From assembly GCA_934589325.1 (NCBI GenBank), contig CAKTNU010000082.1:1-7756 (forward strand): DNA of 7,756 nucleotides. Reading direction: 5' to 3'. The notes below the pieces were generated by a model that searched no databases, had not been told where the DNA came from, and saw only the letters and a list, made by a program, of their open reading frames with translations. The translations under genes were made by a program, and so were the position numbers. Numbering within the stretch: position 1 is the first letter of the stretch; each line of letters begins with the position of its first letter. The DNA is from an uncultured Oscillospiraceae bacterium (lineage in GTDB: Bacteria > Bacillota_A > Clostridia > Oscillospirales > Oscillospiraceae). This document shows, piece by piece, positions 1 to 5,886 of this stretch.

Positions 1-1
1 C

Positions 2-1447
2 GAGCGCAAGGACTGGTGCATCTCCCGTCAGCGCCGCTGGGGTCTGCCCATCCCCGTGTTCTACTGCGAGGACTGCCATAAGCCCGTCTGCACCGACGAG
101 AGCATCGAGTCCGTCGCAAAGATATTTGAAGAGAAGGGCAGCAACGCGTGGTTCGAGATGGACGCCGCAGAGCTTCTGCCTGAAGGCTTCACCTGCCCGC
201 ACTGCGGCGGCAAGCACTTCACCAAGGAGACCGACACTCTGGACGGCTGGTTTGACTCCGGCTCCACCCATTACGCCGCCATGCAGCGCGATCAGGGCTT
301 CTGGCCTGCCGACATGTACATGGAGGGCGGCGACCAGTATCGCGGCTGGTTCCAGTCCTCGCTGCTCGTCGCGGTCGGCGCGCTGGGCAAGGGCGCCCCG
401 TATAAAGAGTGCCTGACCCACGGCTGGACGGTTGACGGCGAGGGCAAGGCGATGCACAAGTCCCTCGGCAACGGCGTCGATCCTGCCGATATCGTCAAGG
501 AGTTCGGCGCTGATATGATCCGCCTCTGGGCAGGTTCTGCCGATTACCATGTCGACGTGCGCTGCTCGAAGGAGATCTTCAAGCAGCTCAGCCAGAACTA
601 CCTGAAGTTCCGCAACACCGCCCGCTACTGCCTCGGCAACCTCGACGGCTTTGACGCGAACGATCTTGTCGCGCCGGAGGATATGCTGGAGCTTGACCGC
701 TGGGCAATGACTAAGCTCAACCAGCTTATAGAAAAGGTCGCGGATGCCTATAATGATTATGAGTTCCATGTGGTCTCCCATGCCATAAACGACTTCTGCG
801 TCGTGGAGCTGTCTAGCTTCTATCTGGACATCATCAAGGACAGACTGTACTGCGAGGAGCGCAGCAGCCTCAAGCGCCGCAGCACACAGACCGCACTCTA
901 TCTCATCCTTGACAGCATGGCCAAGATGTTTGCGCCGATACTTGCGTTCACCTGCGATGAGATCTGGCAGGCAATGCCGCATCGCAAGGGTGACGATGCG
1001 CGCAATATCGTCCTCAATGAGATGAACAAGCCCTTCACGCAGTATGCGCTCGACGATGCGGAAATGGCGCGCTGGGACAAGCTCATTGCCCTGCGCGACG
1101 ATGTCAACGGCGTCCTTGAATCCGCACGTGCCTCCAAGCGCATCGGCAAGCCTCTCGAGGCTTCCGTTCGTCTCCACGCGAAGGACGAGGCCAGCCGCGA
1201 ACTGCTCGACGATGTCGGCAGCATGAATCTCTCCGAGCTCTTCATCGTCTCCCAGTGCCTTATCAAGGACGAGGACAGCGAGGAGGCCGAAGCCGTCAGC
1301 GGCGCAGGCTCGAACAATCCTGGCCTGAATATCTCCGTCATCGAGGCTCCCGGCGTGAAGTGCCCGCGCTGCTGGATGCATTCTCTGCACTCCCAGCCCG
1401 AAACCGGCCTCTGCCCGCGCTGCGCCGCAGTTGTTGCGGGAGAGTAA
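2..1447 (+). CDS. ileS: Isoleucyl-tRNA synthetase, C-terminal half (5' end outside window)
   Basis: Class I aminoacyl-tRNA synthetase that charges tRNA-Ile in the cytoplasm. The frame is open from base 2, so the gene starts upstream; 481 codons remain of a protein usually about 930 long. The first visible residues, ERKDWCISRQRRWGLPIP, mark the end of the editing (CP1) insertion. A Cys-rich zinc-ribbon-like insert follows (CEDC near base 65, CPHCGG near 195), then the WFDSG motif near 250. The KMSKS signature appears as AMHKS followed by LGN at 449-463. Next comes the helical anticodon-binding domain (ARASKRIGKPLEA near 1120) and a C-terminal zinc finger with two CPRC pairs (near 1360 and 1412). 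It ends with TAA. The variant signature keeps the second lysine and serine; from memory the same variant occurs in clostridial IleRS, so it is not a sign of inactivation. It heads the visible + strand operon with lspA 61 bases downstream. Confidence 0.97.
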   Translation, partial: ERKDWCISRQRRWGLPIPVFYCEDCHKPVCTDESIESVAKIFEEKGSNAWFEMDAAELLPEGFTCPHCGGKHFTKETDTLDGWFDSGSTHYAAMQRDQGFWPADMYMEGGDQYRGWFQSSLLVAVGALGKGAPYKECLTHGWTVDGEGKAMHKSLGNGVDPADIVKEFGADMIRLWAGSADYHVDVRCSKEIFKQLSQNYLKFRNTARYCLGNLDGFDANDLVAPEDMLELDRWAMTKLNQLIEKVADAYNDYEFHVVSHAINDFCVVELSSFYLDIIKDRLYCEERSSLKRRSTQTALYLILDSMAKMFAPILAFTCDEIWQAMPHRKGDDARNIVLNEMNKPFTQYALDDAEMARWDKLIALRDDVNGVLESARASKRIGKPLEASVRLHAKDEASRELLDDVGSMNLSELFIVSQCLIKDEDSEEAEAVSGAGSNNPGLNISVIEAPGVKCPRCWMHSLHSQPETGLCPRCAAVVAGE

Positions 1448-1455
1448 GCGCCAAA

Positions 1456-1486
1456 GGAGACAAGGCAAATAACAGGTGCCGTCTCC
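1456..1486 (+). other. Imperfect hairpin in the ileS-lspA intergenic gap
   Basis: GGAGAC at 1456-1461 pairs with GTCTCC at 1481-1486, and GGCA at 1464-1467 pairs with TGCC at 1477-1480. This leaves an AA bulge and a loop of about 9 bases, so the stem has 10 pairs. No T-run follows, so it is not a rho-independent terminator. It may be a processing or stability element between the two cistrons, or chance. The left arm includes a Shine-Dalgarno-like AAAGGAG that has no usable start codon close behind it. Confidence 0.35.
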
Positions 1487-1508
1487 GGGCGGCAGATAGG
1501 AGAAAAAT

Positions 1509-2528
1509 ATGCTTTATGCGATAGTTGCGCTGCTCGCAGTCATTGTTGACCAGTGGGTAAAATACTGGGTCGCGGGCAATATCCCGCTTGAAAGCACCGT
1601 AAATGAGCTTATCCCCGGCGTTATAAGCATGGTCAACGTCCATAATTCGGGTGCGGCCTTTGGCTTCCTGAGCGGCGGCGGAGCACGCATCCCGTTTATA
1701 ATAATATGCGGCGTGTTTACCGTTGCGATAATCATTGCCCTTGCCACGAACTTCATCTCCAATCCGCTCGGCCGCTGGAGCGCAGTGTTCGTTATGGCAG
1801 GCGGCATAGGCAACTGCATCGACCGTATCCTCTATGGCTACGTGCAGGATATGTTCATGTTCGACTTTGCACCGAGCTTCCCGATATTCAACGTTGCGGA
1901 TATATTCATCACGGTGTTTGCCGTCCTGTTCATTATTTCGCTGTTTGTCGGCGGAAAGCGCAGTGACGAGGACGACTATGACGATGAGGATGATTACGAC
2001 GATGATTATGAGGACGAGGAGGACGAGGACGAAGAGCCTGTCCGCCGCCCCTCTATCTTCAAGCGCCGCCGTCGTGACGATTACGACGATGAGGACGGCG
2101 ATTATGAAGAGCCGCAGCCCAAGAAGCCCGCAAAGCCTGCGCCCGCACCCGTAAAGAAGAGCCGCAGGCCGAAATATGAAGAGGAGTATGAGCAGTATAA
2201 GGCGGCCCGCGCCGCACGAGGCGTACAGACGCCTGCCCCGTCTGCCCAGCGAGTAACTGTCGACCCGGCAGATCCCTTCGCAGAGTGGGAGCGCGCAAAC
2301 GCGCAGGTCGAGGCAAGACGGCAGAGCGATATAGCCGAGCGTACAGGGCAGGCACCTGCTGCACAGGCACGTCAGACCTATACTCAGTATGCTGCTCCTG
2401 CCCCGCGCCAGCAGGCTCCGGCTCCTGCAAGGACTCCCGCGCCCGCGCCTGCTCCGGCCAAAAAGTCCGTCCAGCAGGACAGCGAGGAAGAGTTCTCGCT
2501 CGACGATATACTCAACGAGTTCAAGTAA
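1509..2528 (+). CDS. lspA: Lipoprotein signal peptidase (SPase II) with long disordered cytoplasmic tail
   Basis: Membrane aspartyl protease that cleaves signal peptides from prolipoproteins after diacylglyceryl modification. Residues 1-150 form a complete LspA domain: VDQWVKY (13-19), the NSGAAFG motif (46-52), GNCIDR with catalytic Asp105, and FNVAD with catalytic Asp131, spread over four hydrophobic segments. Typical LspA proteins end near residue 150-170; this one has 339. The extra residues 151-339 are low complexity: an Asp/Glu/Tyr-rich stretch (153-176), a basic patch FKRRRR (184-189), a second acidic block, an Ala/Pro/Lys/Gln-rich stretch, and a final EEFSLDDILNEFK. By known LspA topology the tail lies in the cytoplasm. 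The ATG at 1509 is chosen because TAGGAGA at 1497-1503 sits about 6 bases upstream and the first residues match the family start. The enzyme call is firm; the tail has no assigned function. Confidence 0.96.
   Translation: MLYAIVALLAVIVDQWVKYWVAGNIPLESTVNELIPGVISMVNVHNSGAAFGFLSGGGARIPFIIICGVFTVAIIIALATNFISNPLGRWSAVFVMAGGIGNCIDRILYGYVQDMFMFDFAPSFPIFNVADIFITVFAVLFIISLFVGGKRSDEDDYDDEDDYDDDYEDEEDEDEEPVRRPSIFKRRRRDDYDDEDGDYEEPQPKKPAKPAPAPVKKSRRPKYEEEYEQYKAARAARGVQTPAPSAQRVTVDPADPFAEWERANAQVEARRQSDIAERTGQAPAAQARQTYTQYAAPAPRQQAPAPARTPAPAPAPAKKSVQQDSEEEFSLDDILNEFK
1962..2116 (+). repeat. Acidic low-complexity coding repeat in the lspA tail
   Basis: GAC/GAT/GAG/TAT-rich codons encode two blocks of Asp/Glu/Tyr separated by a proline and arginine patch. 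The 14-base string GATTACGACGATGA occurs at 1992-2005 and again at 2079-2092, in both cases encoding DYDD-type sequence. This suggests the tail grew at least partly by short tandem or segmental duplication. It is part of the lspA reading frame and not an independent element. Confidence 0.55.
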
Positions 2529-3448
2529 TGGACGAAAACATCATAAACATCAAAGCAGAGGAGAGCGGCGACCGGATCGACGCTCTCCTCGCACGCAGTA
2601 TAAGCGGCATGACCCGCAGTGCAGCTCAGCGCCTCATTGACGATGGCGCGGTTCTGCTTGGCAGCCGACCTGTGAAGAAAAACTATAGGTGCTCGGCGGG
2701 GGATGATTTTGAAATATACCTCCCGGAACCGGAGGAAACGGAACTCATTGCCCAGAATATCCCGCTTGATGTCGTTTTTGAAGATGAGGACGTGATCGTC
2801 ATCAATAAACCGCGGGGCATGGTGGTGCATCCCGCGCCGGGGCATCCGGACGGTACGCTGGTGAACGCCCTGCTGTGGCACTGCGGCGATTCGCTGTCCG
2901 GCATTGGCGGTGAAAAGCGCCCAGGCATCGTCCACCGCATAGATAAGGACACATCCGGGCTGATAATTGCCGCGAAAAACGATTATGCGCACCAGTATCT
3001 TGCTGCCCAGCTTGCTGACCATACACTCTGCAGGGAATATGAAGCTGTAGTGCGCGGCGGTTTCAAAACCGATTCCGGCACTGTGGATGCGCCGATAGGC
3101 CGCCACCCGAACGACCGTAAACGTATGGCGGTCACGCAGAAAAACTCCAGACCCGCCGTCACGCATTATGAGGTCATTGCCCGTTACAGAGGCTATACGC
3201 ATGTACTGTGCCGGCTTGAGACCGGACGTACCCACCAGATACGTGTCCACATGGCCAGCATTGGGCACCCGCTGCTCGGCGACGGGCTTTACGGTGCGCC
3301 GAGCCCGGACAAAGGGCTTGAAGGGCAGTGCCTGCATGCTCGCCGGCTAAGATTCATTCACCCGCGCAGCGAAATGCCCGTTCTGCTCGAAGCGCCGCTG
3401 CCGGAATACTTCACCGGAGTGCTGTCCCGCCTCGGAGCCGAGGTTTGA
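2528..3448 (+). CDS. rluD: RluA/RluD-family 23S rRNA pseudouridine synthase
   Basis: Converts specific uridines of large-subunit rRNA (or another structured RNA) to pseudouridine; 306 residues, normal for the family. An N-terminal S4-type RNA-binding domain spans about 14-65 (SGDRIDALLARSISGMTRS and onwards). The catalytic domain starts with VINKPRGMVVHPAPGH (91-106). The catalytic motif HRIDKDTSGL (136-145) carries the nucleophilic Asp139. RTHQIRVHMA and GHPLLGDGLYG follow in the second half. The ATG at 2528 overlaps the lspA TAA as TAATG, and no clear Shine-Dalgarno is visible, so translation probably depends on termination-reinitiation from lspA. The frame is open further upstream inside lspA, but those residues do not resemble the family. 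lspA followed by an rluD-type gene (ylyB in Bacillus) is a known Firmicute arrangement. The exact rRNA target cannot be told from sequence, so the symbol is by family. Confidence 0.92.
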   Translation: MDENIINIKAEESGDRIDALLARSISGMTRSAAQRLIDDGAVLLGSRPVKKNYRCSAGDDFEIYLPEPEETELIAQNIPLDVVFEDEDVIVINKPRGMVVHPAPGHPDGTLVNALLWHCGDSLSGIGGEKRPGIVHRIDKDTSGLIIAAKNDYAHQYLAAQLADHTLCREYEAVVRGGFKTDSGTVDAPIGRHPNDRKRMAVTQKNSRPAVTHYEVIARYRGYTHVLCRLETGRTHQIRVHMASIGHPLLGDGLYGAPSPDKGLEGQCLHARRLRFIHPRSEMPVLLEAPLPEYFTGVLSRLGAEV

Positions 3449-3460
3449 AAAAACTTTTTC

Positions 3461-3465
3461 AGGAG
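3461..3465 (+). promoter_or_regulatory. Ribosome-binding site that sets the start of the small membrane protein
   Basis: AGGAG lies 6 bases before the ATG at 3472. It selects this ATG over in-frame codons further upstream inside rluD, and over the ATG at 3467, which is in another frame and too close. Confidence 0.75.
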
Positions 3466-3471
3466 AATGCT

Positions 3472-3663
3472 ATGGGAAAATACATATTATACGCCCTTGC
3501 CGCGGCGCTCGTCATTGGGGCAATAGTGCTTGTGGTAAGAATAATCAGCGGCGCGGTAACGCTCATCGGCGGACTGTTCAACGTCCTGCTTGGTGTCGTG
3601 GTGATCCTGGCGCTTGTTGTCCTGGTGATCTGGATGTTCAGATATGCGGGCAAAAATAAATAA
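3472..3663 (+). CDS. Small two-helix membrane protein of unknown function
   Basis: I do not recognise the family. The product has 63 residues: a short MGK start, a hydrophobic helix at about 4-22, one Arg at 23, a Gly-rich connection (SGAVTLIGGL, 26-35), a second hydrophobic helix at about 36-56, and a positively charged tail ending GKNK. It resembles small integral membrane proteins with both ends on the same side; Arg23 and the basic tail suggest no clear single topology. It is the last gene of the ileS-lspA-rluD run, 23 bases after rluD, has its own good ribosome-binding site, and is followed at once by the terminator. That context supports real expression. Its small size means automated pipelines could miss it or start it too early inside rluD. 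No function is inferred. Confidence 0.7.
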   Translation: MGKYILYALAAALVIGAIVLVVRIISGAVTLIGGLFNVLLGVVVILALVVLVIWMFRYAGKNK

Positions 3664-3695
3664 AAATCGGGGTTTTAATAAACCCCGATTTTTTA
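3662..3695. terminator. Bidirectional rho-independent terminator between convergent operons
   Basis: ATCGGGGTTT at 3666-3675 pairs with AAACCCCGAT at 3680-3689 around a TAAT loop. Flanking A (3662-3665) and T (3690-3694) runs extend the stem with A-T pairs and give a T-tract in either direction. On the + strand it ends the ileS-lspA-rluD-small-protein operon; its left arm begins inside the TAA stop. On the - strand it lies about 60 bases after the ornithine carbamoyltransferase stop. Confidence 0.93.
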
Positions 3696-3755
3696 TATTC
3701 AATATCGCTCAGCAGCGGAAGATATGCCGCAGGGCGGCTTCCGGCTGTTTCGGTT

Positions 3756-4745
3756 TCAGACCAGAGTTGCCAGCATGACGGCCTTAGCAGTATGCAGGCG
3801 GTTCTCGGCTTCGTCAAATACTATTGACTGCGCGCTCTCAAAAACTTCATCGGTCACTTCCATGCAGTCAAGACCGAACTTTTTATATGTCTCGCGGCCA
3901 AGCTCGGTGTTGAGGTCGTGAAATGCCGGCAGGCAGTGCATAAAACGGCACTGCGCCCCCACGTTTGCCATCAGCGCGGAGTTGACCTGATATGGAAGCA
4001 TTTTGTCTATACGCTCTGCCCATGCAGATTCCGGCTCGCCCATTGAGACCCAGACATCGGTGCATATAACATCGGCGTCCGCAGTCGCCCGGATCGGGTC
4101 GCCCTCGAGCTCCAGCACGGCTCTGGTCTCTGCTGCGATCTCTCTGCACTTTGAGATGAGCGCGGCATCGGGGAAGAAGCCCTCGGGCGCACAGGCGACA
4201 AAGTGCATCCCCATCTTCACACAGCCGACCATGAGAGAATTGCCCATATTGTTCCGCGCATCGCCCATAAATACGAATTTTATGCCGTTCAGCCGCCCAA
4301 AATGCTCGCGTACCGTAAGAAGATCCGCAAGCACCTGCGTCGGGTGAGATTCATTCGTAAGCCCATTCCAGACCGGAACACCTGCAAATCTTGCCAGGGC
4401 TTCTACCTGCTCCTGCCCGTAGCCGCGGTACTCTATGCCGTCAAACATCCGGCCGAGTACACGGGCCGTGTCAGCGATGCTCTCTTTGCGGCCGATCTGC
4501 GAGCCGCGGGAGTCCAGATATACGGCGTGCATCCCGAGGTCGGTAGCTGCGACCTCAAAAGCGCAGCGGGTACGGGTGCTGGTTTTTTCAAAGACCAGCG
4601 CAACGTTTTTCCCCTCGCAGAGCCGGTGAGGGATACCGGCTTTTTTCTCCGCTTTCAGCTTAGCCGACAGGTCGAGCAGGGCGAGTATCTCTTCCGGTGT
4701 AAAATCAAGCAGCTTCAGCAGGCTGCGACCTGTAAATCCGTCCAT
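3756..4745 (-). CDS. argF: Ornithine carbamoyltransferase
   Basis: Transfers the carbamoyl group from carbamoyl phosphate to ornithine, giving citrulline (arginine synthesis, or the reverse in the arginine deiminase pathway). The product has 329 residues. The carbamoyl-phosphate site is STRTR (56-60) with HPTQ (134-137). Ornithine-loop residues are SMGE (234-237) and HCLP (270-273). GSQIGRKES (81-89) and EYRGYGQE (105-112) resemble the ArgI/ArcB branch, so the catabolic name arcB is possible; no other arginine gene is present to decide. The frame also allows a TTG start at 4769, but that overlaps the upstream gene and lacks a ribosome-binding site. The ATG at 4745 has GGAGGGG 5 bases upstream and is preferred. 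It is last in the - strand operon, 17 bases after the FmdE-family gene. Putrescine or other carbamoyltransferases are unlikely given SMGE and HCLP. Confidence 0.95.
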   Translation of the reverse strand: MDGFTGRSLLKLLDFTPEEILALLDLSAKLKAEKKAGIPHRLCEGKNVALVFEKTSTRTRCAFEVAATDLGMHAVYLDSRGSQIGRKESIADTARVLGRMFDGIEYRGYGQEQVEALARFAGVPVWNGLTNESHPTQVLADLLTVREHFGRLNGIKFVFMGDARNNMGNSLMVGCVKMGMHFVACAPEGFFPDAALISKCREIAAETRAVLELEGDPIRATADADVICTDVWVSMGEPESAWAERIDKMLPYQVNSALMANVGAQCRFMHCLPAFHDLNTELGRETYKKFGLDCMEVTDEVFESAQSIVFDEAENRLHTAKAVMLATLV

Positions 4746-4750
4746 ACTAT

Positions 4751-4757
4751 CCCCTCC
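4751..4757 (-). promoter_or_regulatory. Ribosome-binding site that decides the argF start
   Basis: On the - strand GGAGGGG precedes the ATG at 4745 by 5 bases (ATAGT). It rules out the longer TTG start at 4769. Confidence 0.85.
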
Positions 4758-4762
4758 GAAAC

Positions 4763-5104
4763 TCAACAAATATCAAAAATATCGCTCACGGGTGCGGTCA
4801 GAATATGCTCAATGAGTGAGGGCTTGTCCATACTGTCTCGAGGCAGTTCCTTCAATGTCAGGCGGAGCGTGCTGCCGGCACCGCCAAAATCAAAAACCGC
4901 AGTATCCGTCTCATTGACCGTCGGGTCAATGCCGAGGACGGAGCGTATGCCGTCGACCCAGCAGGCGCTGTGTCCAAGAACACAGGTGTCAACACTGCCC
5001 AGCCGGGCTTTAGCCTCGGCAGCGGCGCGCACACCCATTGCGAGCCCGGGACAGAGATGCCCGTGCAGTTCACCGGATCTCGTATAAAGCTCATGAATAT
5101 CCAT
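4763..5104 (-). CDS. Short FmdE-family (formylmethanofuran dehydrogenase subunit E-like) protein
   Basis: Product of 113 residues matching the FmdE domain (PF02663 type) by motif. [11 protein letters not shown] at 14-24 gives His14, His16 and Cys18, the usual metal-site signature. ACWVDGI (47-53) corresponds to the family's A-C-x-V-D-x-I motif, and [14 protein letters not shown] (71-84) to the family's final strands. The name is historical: the domain is widespread in bacteria that lack formylmethanofuran dehydrogenase, and its role there is not established. The C-terminal zinc-ribbon found in many longer members is absent; the protein stops at FDIC, leaving one terminal Cys. The ATG at 5104 is 2 bases after the methyltransferase stop and has GGAGGA with 6-base spacing; earlier ATGs at 5110 and 5134 are too close to the site or inside the previous gene. 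Its place behind a FecCD-type importer suggests binding or handling of the imported metal or metal compound (inference). Confidence 0.82.
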   Translation of the reverse strand: MDIHELYTRSGELHGHLCPGLAMGVRAAAEAKARLGSVDTCVLGHSACWVDGIRSVLGIDPTVNETDTAVFDFGGAGSTLRLTLKELPRDSMDKPSLIEHILTAPVSDIFDIC

Positions 5105-5106
5105 GC

Positions 5107-5886
5107 TCATTCCTCCGTGCGCCAGTATATCCATACCACATCGGTGCTGACGCTGTCAACAAAAATCCCATTTTCGTCCGCAAGCTCTGCGGCGATCATT
5201 TCGGCCCGTGCCATCTCCGCGGCATTGCCCGTGCTGCCGCCGCAGCGCTGCATGAGATATGCTGCCGCTTCACGCGGACTGCGGTCATCGCTCCAATTAT
5301 ACGGTACCTGCCGCACAAGCGGCATATAGCCCGCATCAGTCACGGCCTGAACGAGCCGCACCGCGCTCTCTGCCATATCGGAATTGCGCATCGGAGGCGG
5401 CTCGAGTCCCATACGGCGGCAAAACTCGTCGCGTATCGGCTGCCGCCATGCGATGAAATTCGCCGTGAAACACCATCCGCGGGTAAGACCGCTCATTTTT
5501 TTTACTCCGGCCAGATCGTCGATCGCCGGAGACATCATTGATATGGACAGGTCGAATTTCCTGCCGCCGGACAAGGTCTCATCGTCAAGGACGGCAAAAT
5601 CACCCTCAACAGTACGCCATGGCGTACTGTACGGAGCCATATTTGCCGCGGCGTGGGTGAGCATCGCCGGGGAAATGTCCGTCAAAGTCACATCGCAGCC
5701 GAGCTCGGCGAAATACGTCCCATATTTTCCAACGCCGCAGCCGATATCGAGCACACGGCAGCCCGGGGTCAGAAGCCCTTCCTGACGGAAAAACTCCAGC
5801 AGGCCGCGGTTGTATTCATTTATGCCGCAGCTGAATACCCGCTGGTAGTCGGCGGCGACGTCATCCCATTTCTTAACCTGCTCCAT
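5107..5886 (-). CDS. Class I SAM-dependent methyltransferase, substrate unknown
   Basis: Product of 259 residues with a Rossmann-like SAM domain. Motif I is VLDIGCGVG (45-53), Asp70 in LTDISPAML ends strand 2, and GDFAVLDD plus the FDLSISMMSPAIDD stretch give the later strands. The C-terminal third (from about 150) carries the substrate-specific part and matches no enzyme I can name. The general type is clear; the acceptor molecule is not. It lies between the importer ATPase (14-base overlap) and the FmdE-family gene (2 bases), so a role in modifying or releasing the imported compound, or in making a chelator, is plausible but inferred. A GTG at 5892 is also in frame; the ATG at 5886 has GGAGAG at a better distance of 7 bases. 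The gene contains a perfect 22-bp palindrome, another inverted repeat and an A8 run (listed separately). Confidence 0.88.
   Translation of the reverse strand: MEQVKKWDDVAADYQRVFSCGINEYNRGLLEFFRQEGLLTPGCRVLDIGCGVGKYGTYFAELGCDVTLTDISPAMLTHAAANMAPYSTPWRTVEGDFAVLDDETLSGGRKFDLSISMMSPAIDDLAGVKKMSGLTRGWCFTANFIAWRQPIRDEFCRRMGLEPPPMRNSDMAESAVRLVQAVTDAGYMPLVRQVPYNWSDDRSPREAAAYLMQRCGGSTGNAAEMARAEMIAAELADENGIFVDSVSTDVVWIYWRTEE
5111..5116 (-). promoter_or_regulatory. Ribosome-binding site that decides the FmdE-family start
   Basis: GGAGGA on the - strand lies within the last codons of the methyltransferase gene. It is 6 bases from the ATG at 5104 but directly adjacent to the ATG at 5110, which favours 5104. 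Confidence 0.8.
5505..5531. other. Bulged inverted repeat inside the methyltransferase gene
   Basis: On the + strand CTCCGGC (5505-5511) pairs with GCCGGAG (5525-5531), and GATCG (5514-5518) pairs with CGATC (5520-5524), leaving a CA bulge and a 1-base centre. In the coding-strand mRNA the hairpin is followed, after one base, by a run of eight A (T8 at 5496-5503 on the + strand). It has no T-run in the right place to be a terminator in either direction. Confidence 0.45.
5609..5630. other. Perfect 22-bp palindrome inside the methyltransferase gene
   Basis: The half-site ACAGTACGCCA is followed immediately by its exact reverse complement, with no spacer. It lies about 260 bases into the methyltransferase gene, where the coding strand reads YSTPWRTV. 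As RNA it can fold into a 9-bp stem with a CAUG loop. It could be a protein-binding site or an mRNA structure, or a chance result of codon choice. Confidence 0.6.

Noticed and set aside
1476..1499. Seven-codon GTG leader peptide frame in the ileS-lspA gap
   Set aside because: The nearest Shine-Dalgarno-like sequence is about 15 bases away and inside a hairpin, and the peptide has no regulatory codon run.
2285..2527. Long in-frame upstream extension of rluD inside lspA
   Set aside because: The translated part does not resemble the RluD family and is the alternate frame of the lspA tail. The ATG at 2528 gives a standard-length protein.
2384..3337. Long antisense open frame opposite lspA/rluD (about 317 codons)
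   Set aside because: It is opposite two well-recognised genes, has no recognisable domain or ribosome-binding site, and is expected in GC-rich sequence.
3446..3461. TGAAAAA/TTTTTCA inverted repeat at the rluD stop, possible terminator
   Set aside because: The stem is only A-T pairs plus a few ends with a 2-base loop, has no following T-run, and lies directly before a good ribosome-binding site for the next gene.
3715..3742. Weak overlapping inverted repeats after the argF stop
   Set aside because: Arms are 4-5 bases with large loops, and the strong terminator at 3662-3695 already explains the region.
4203..5087. Long + strand open frame opposite argF and the FmdE gene (about 294 codons)
   Set aside because: It is a shadow of the recognised - strand genes, and its translation shows no family features.
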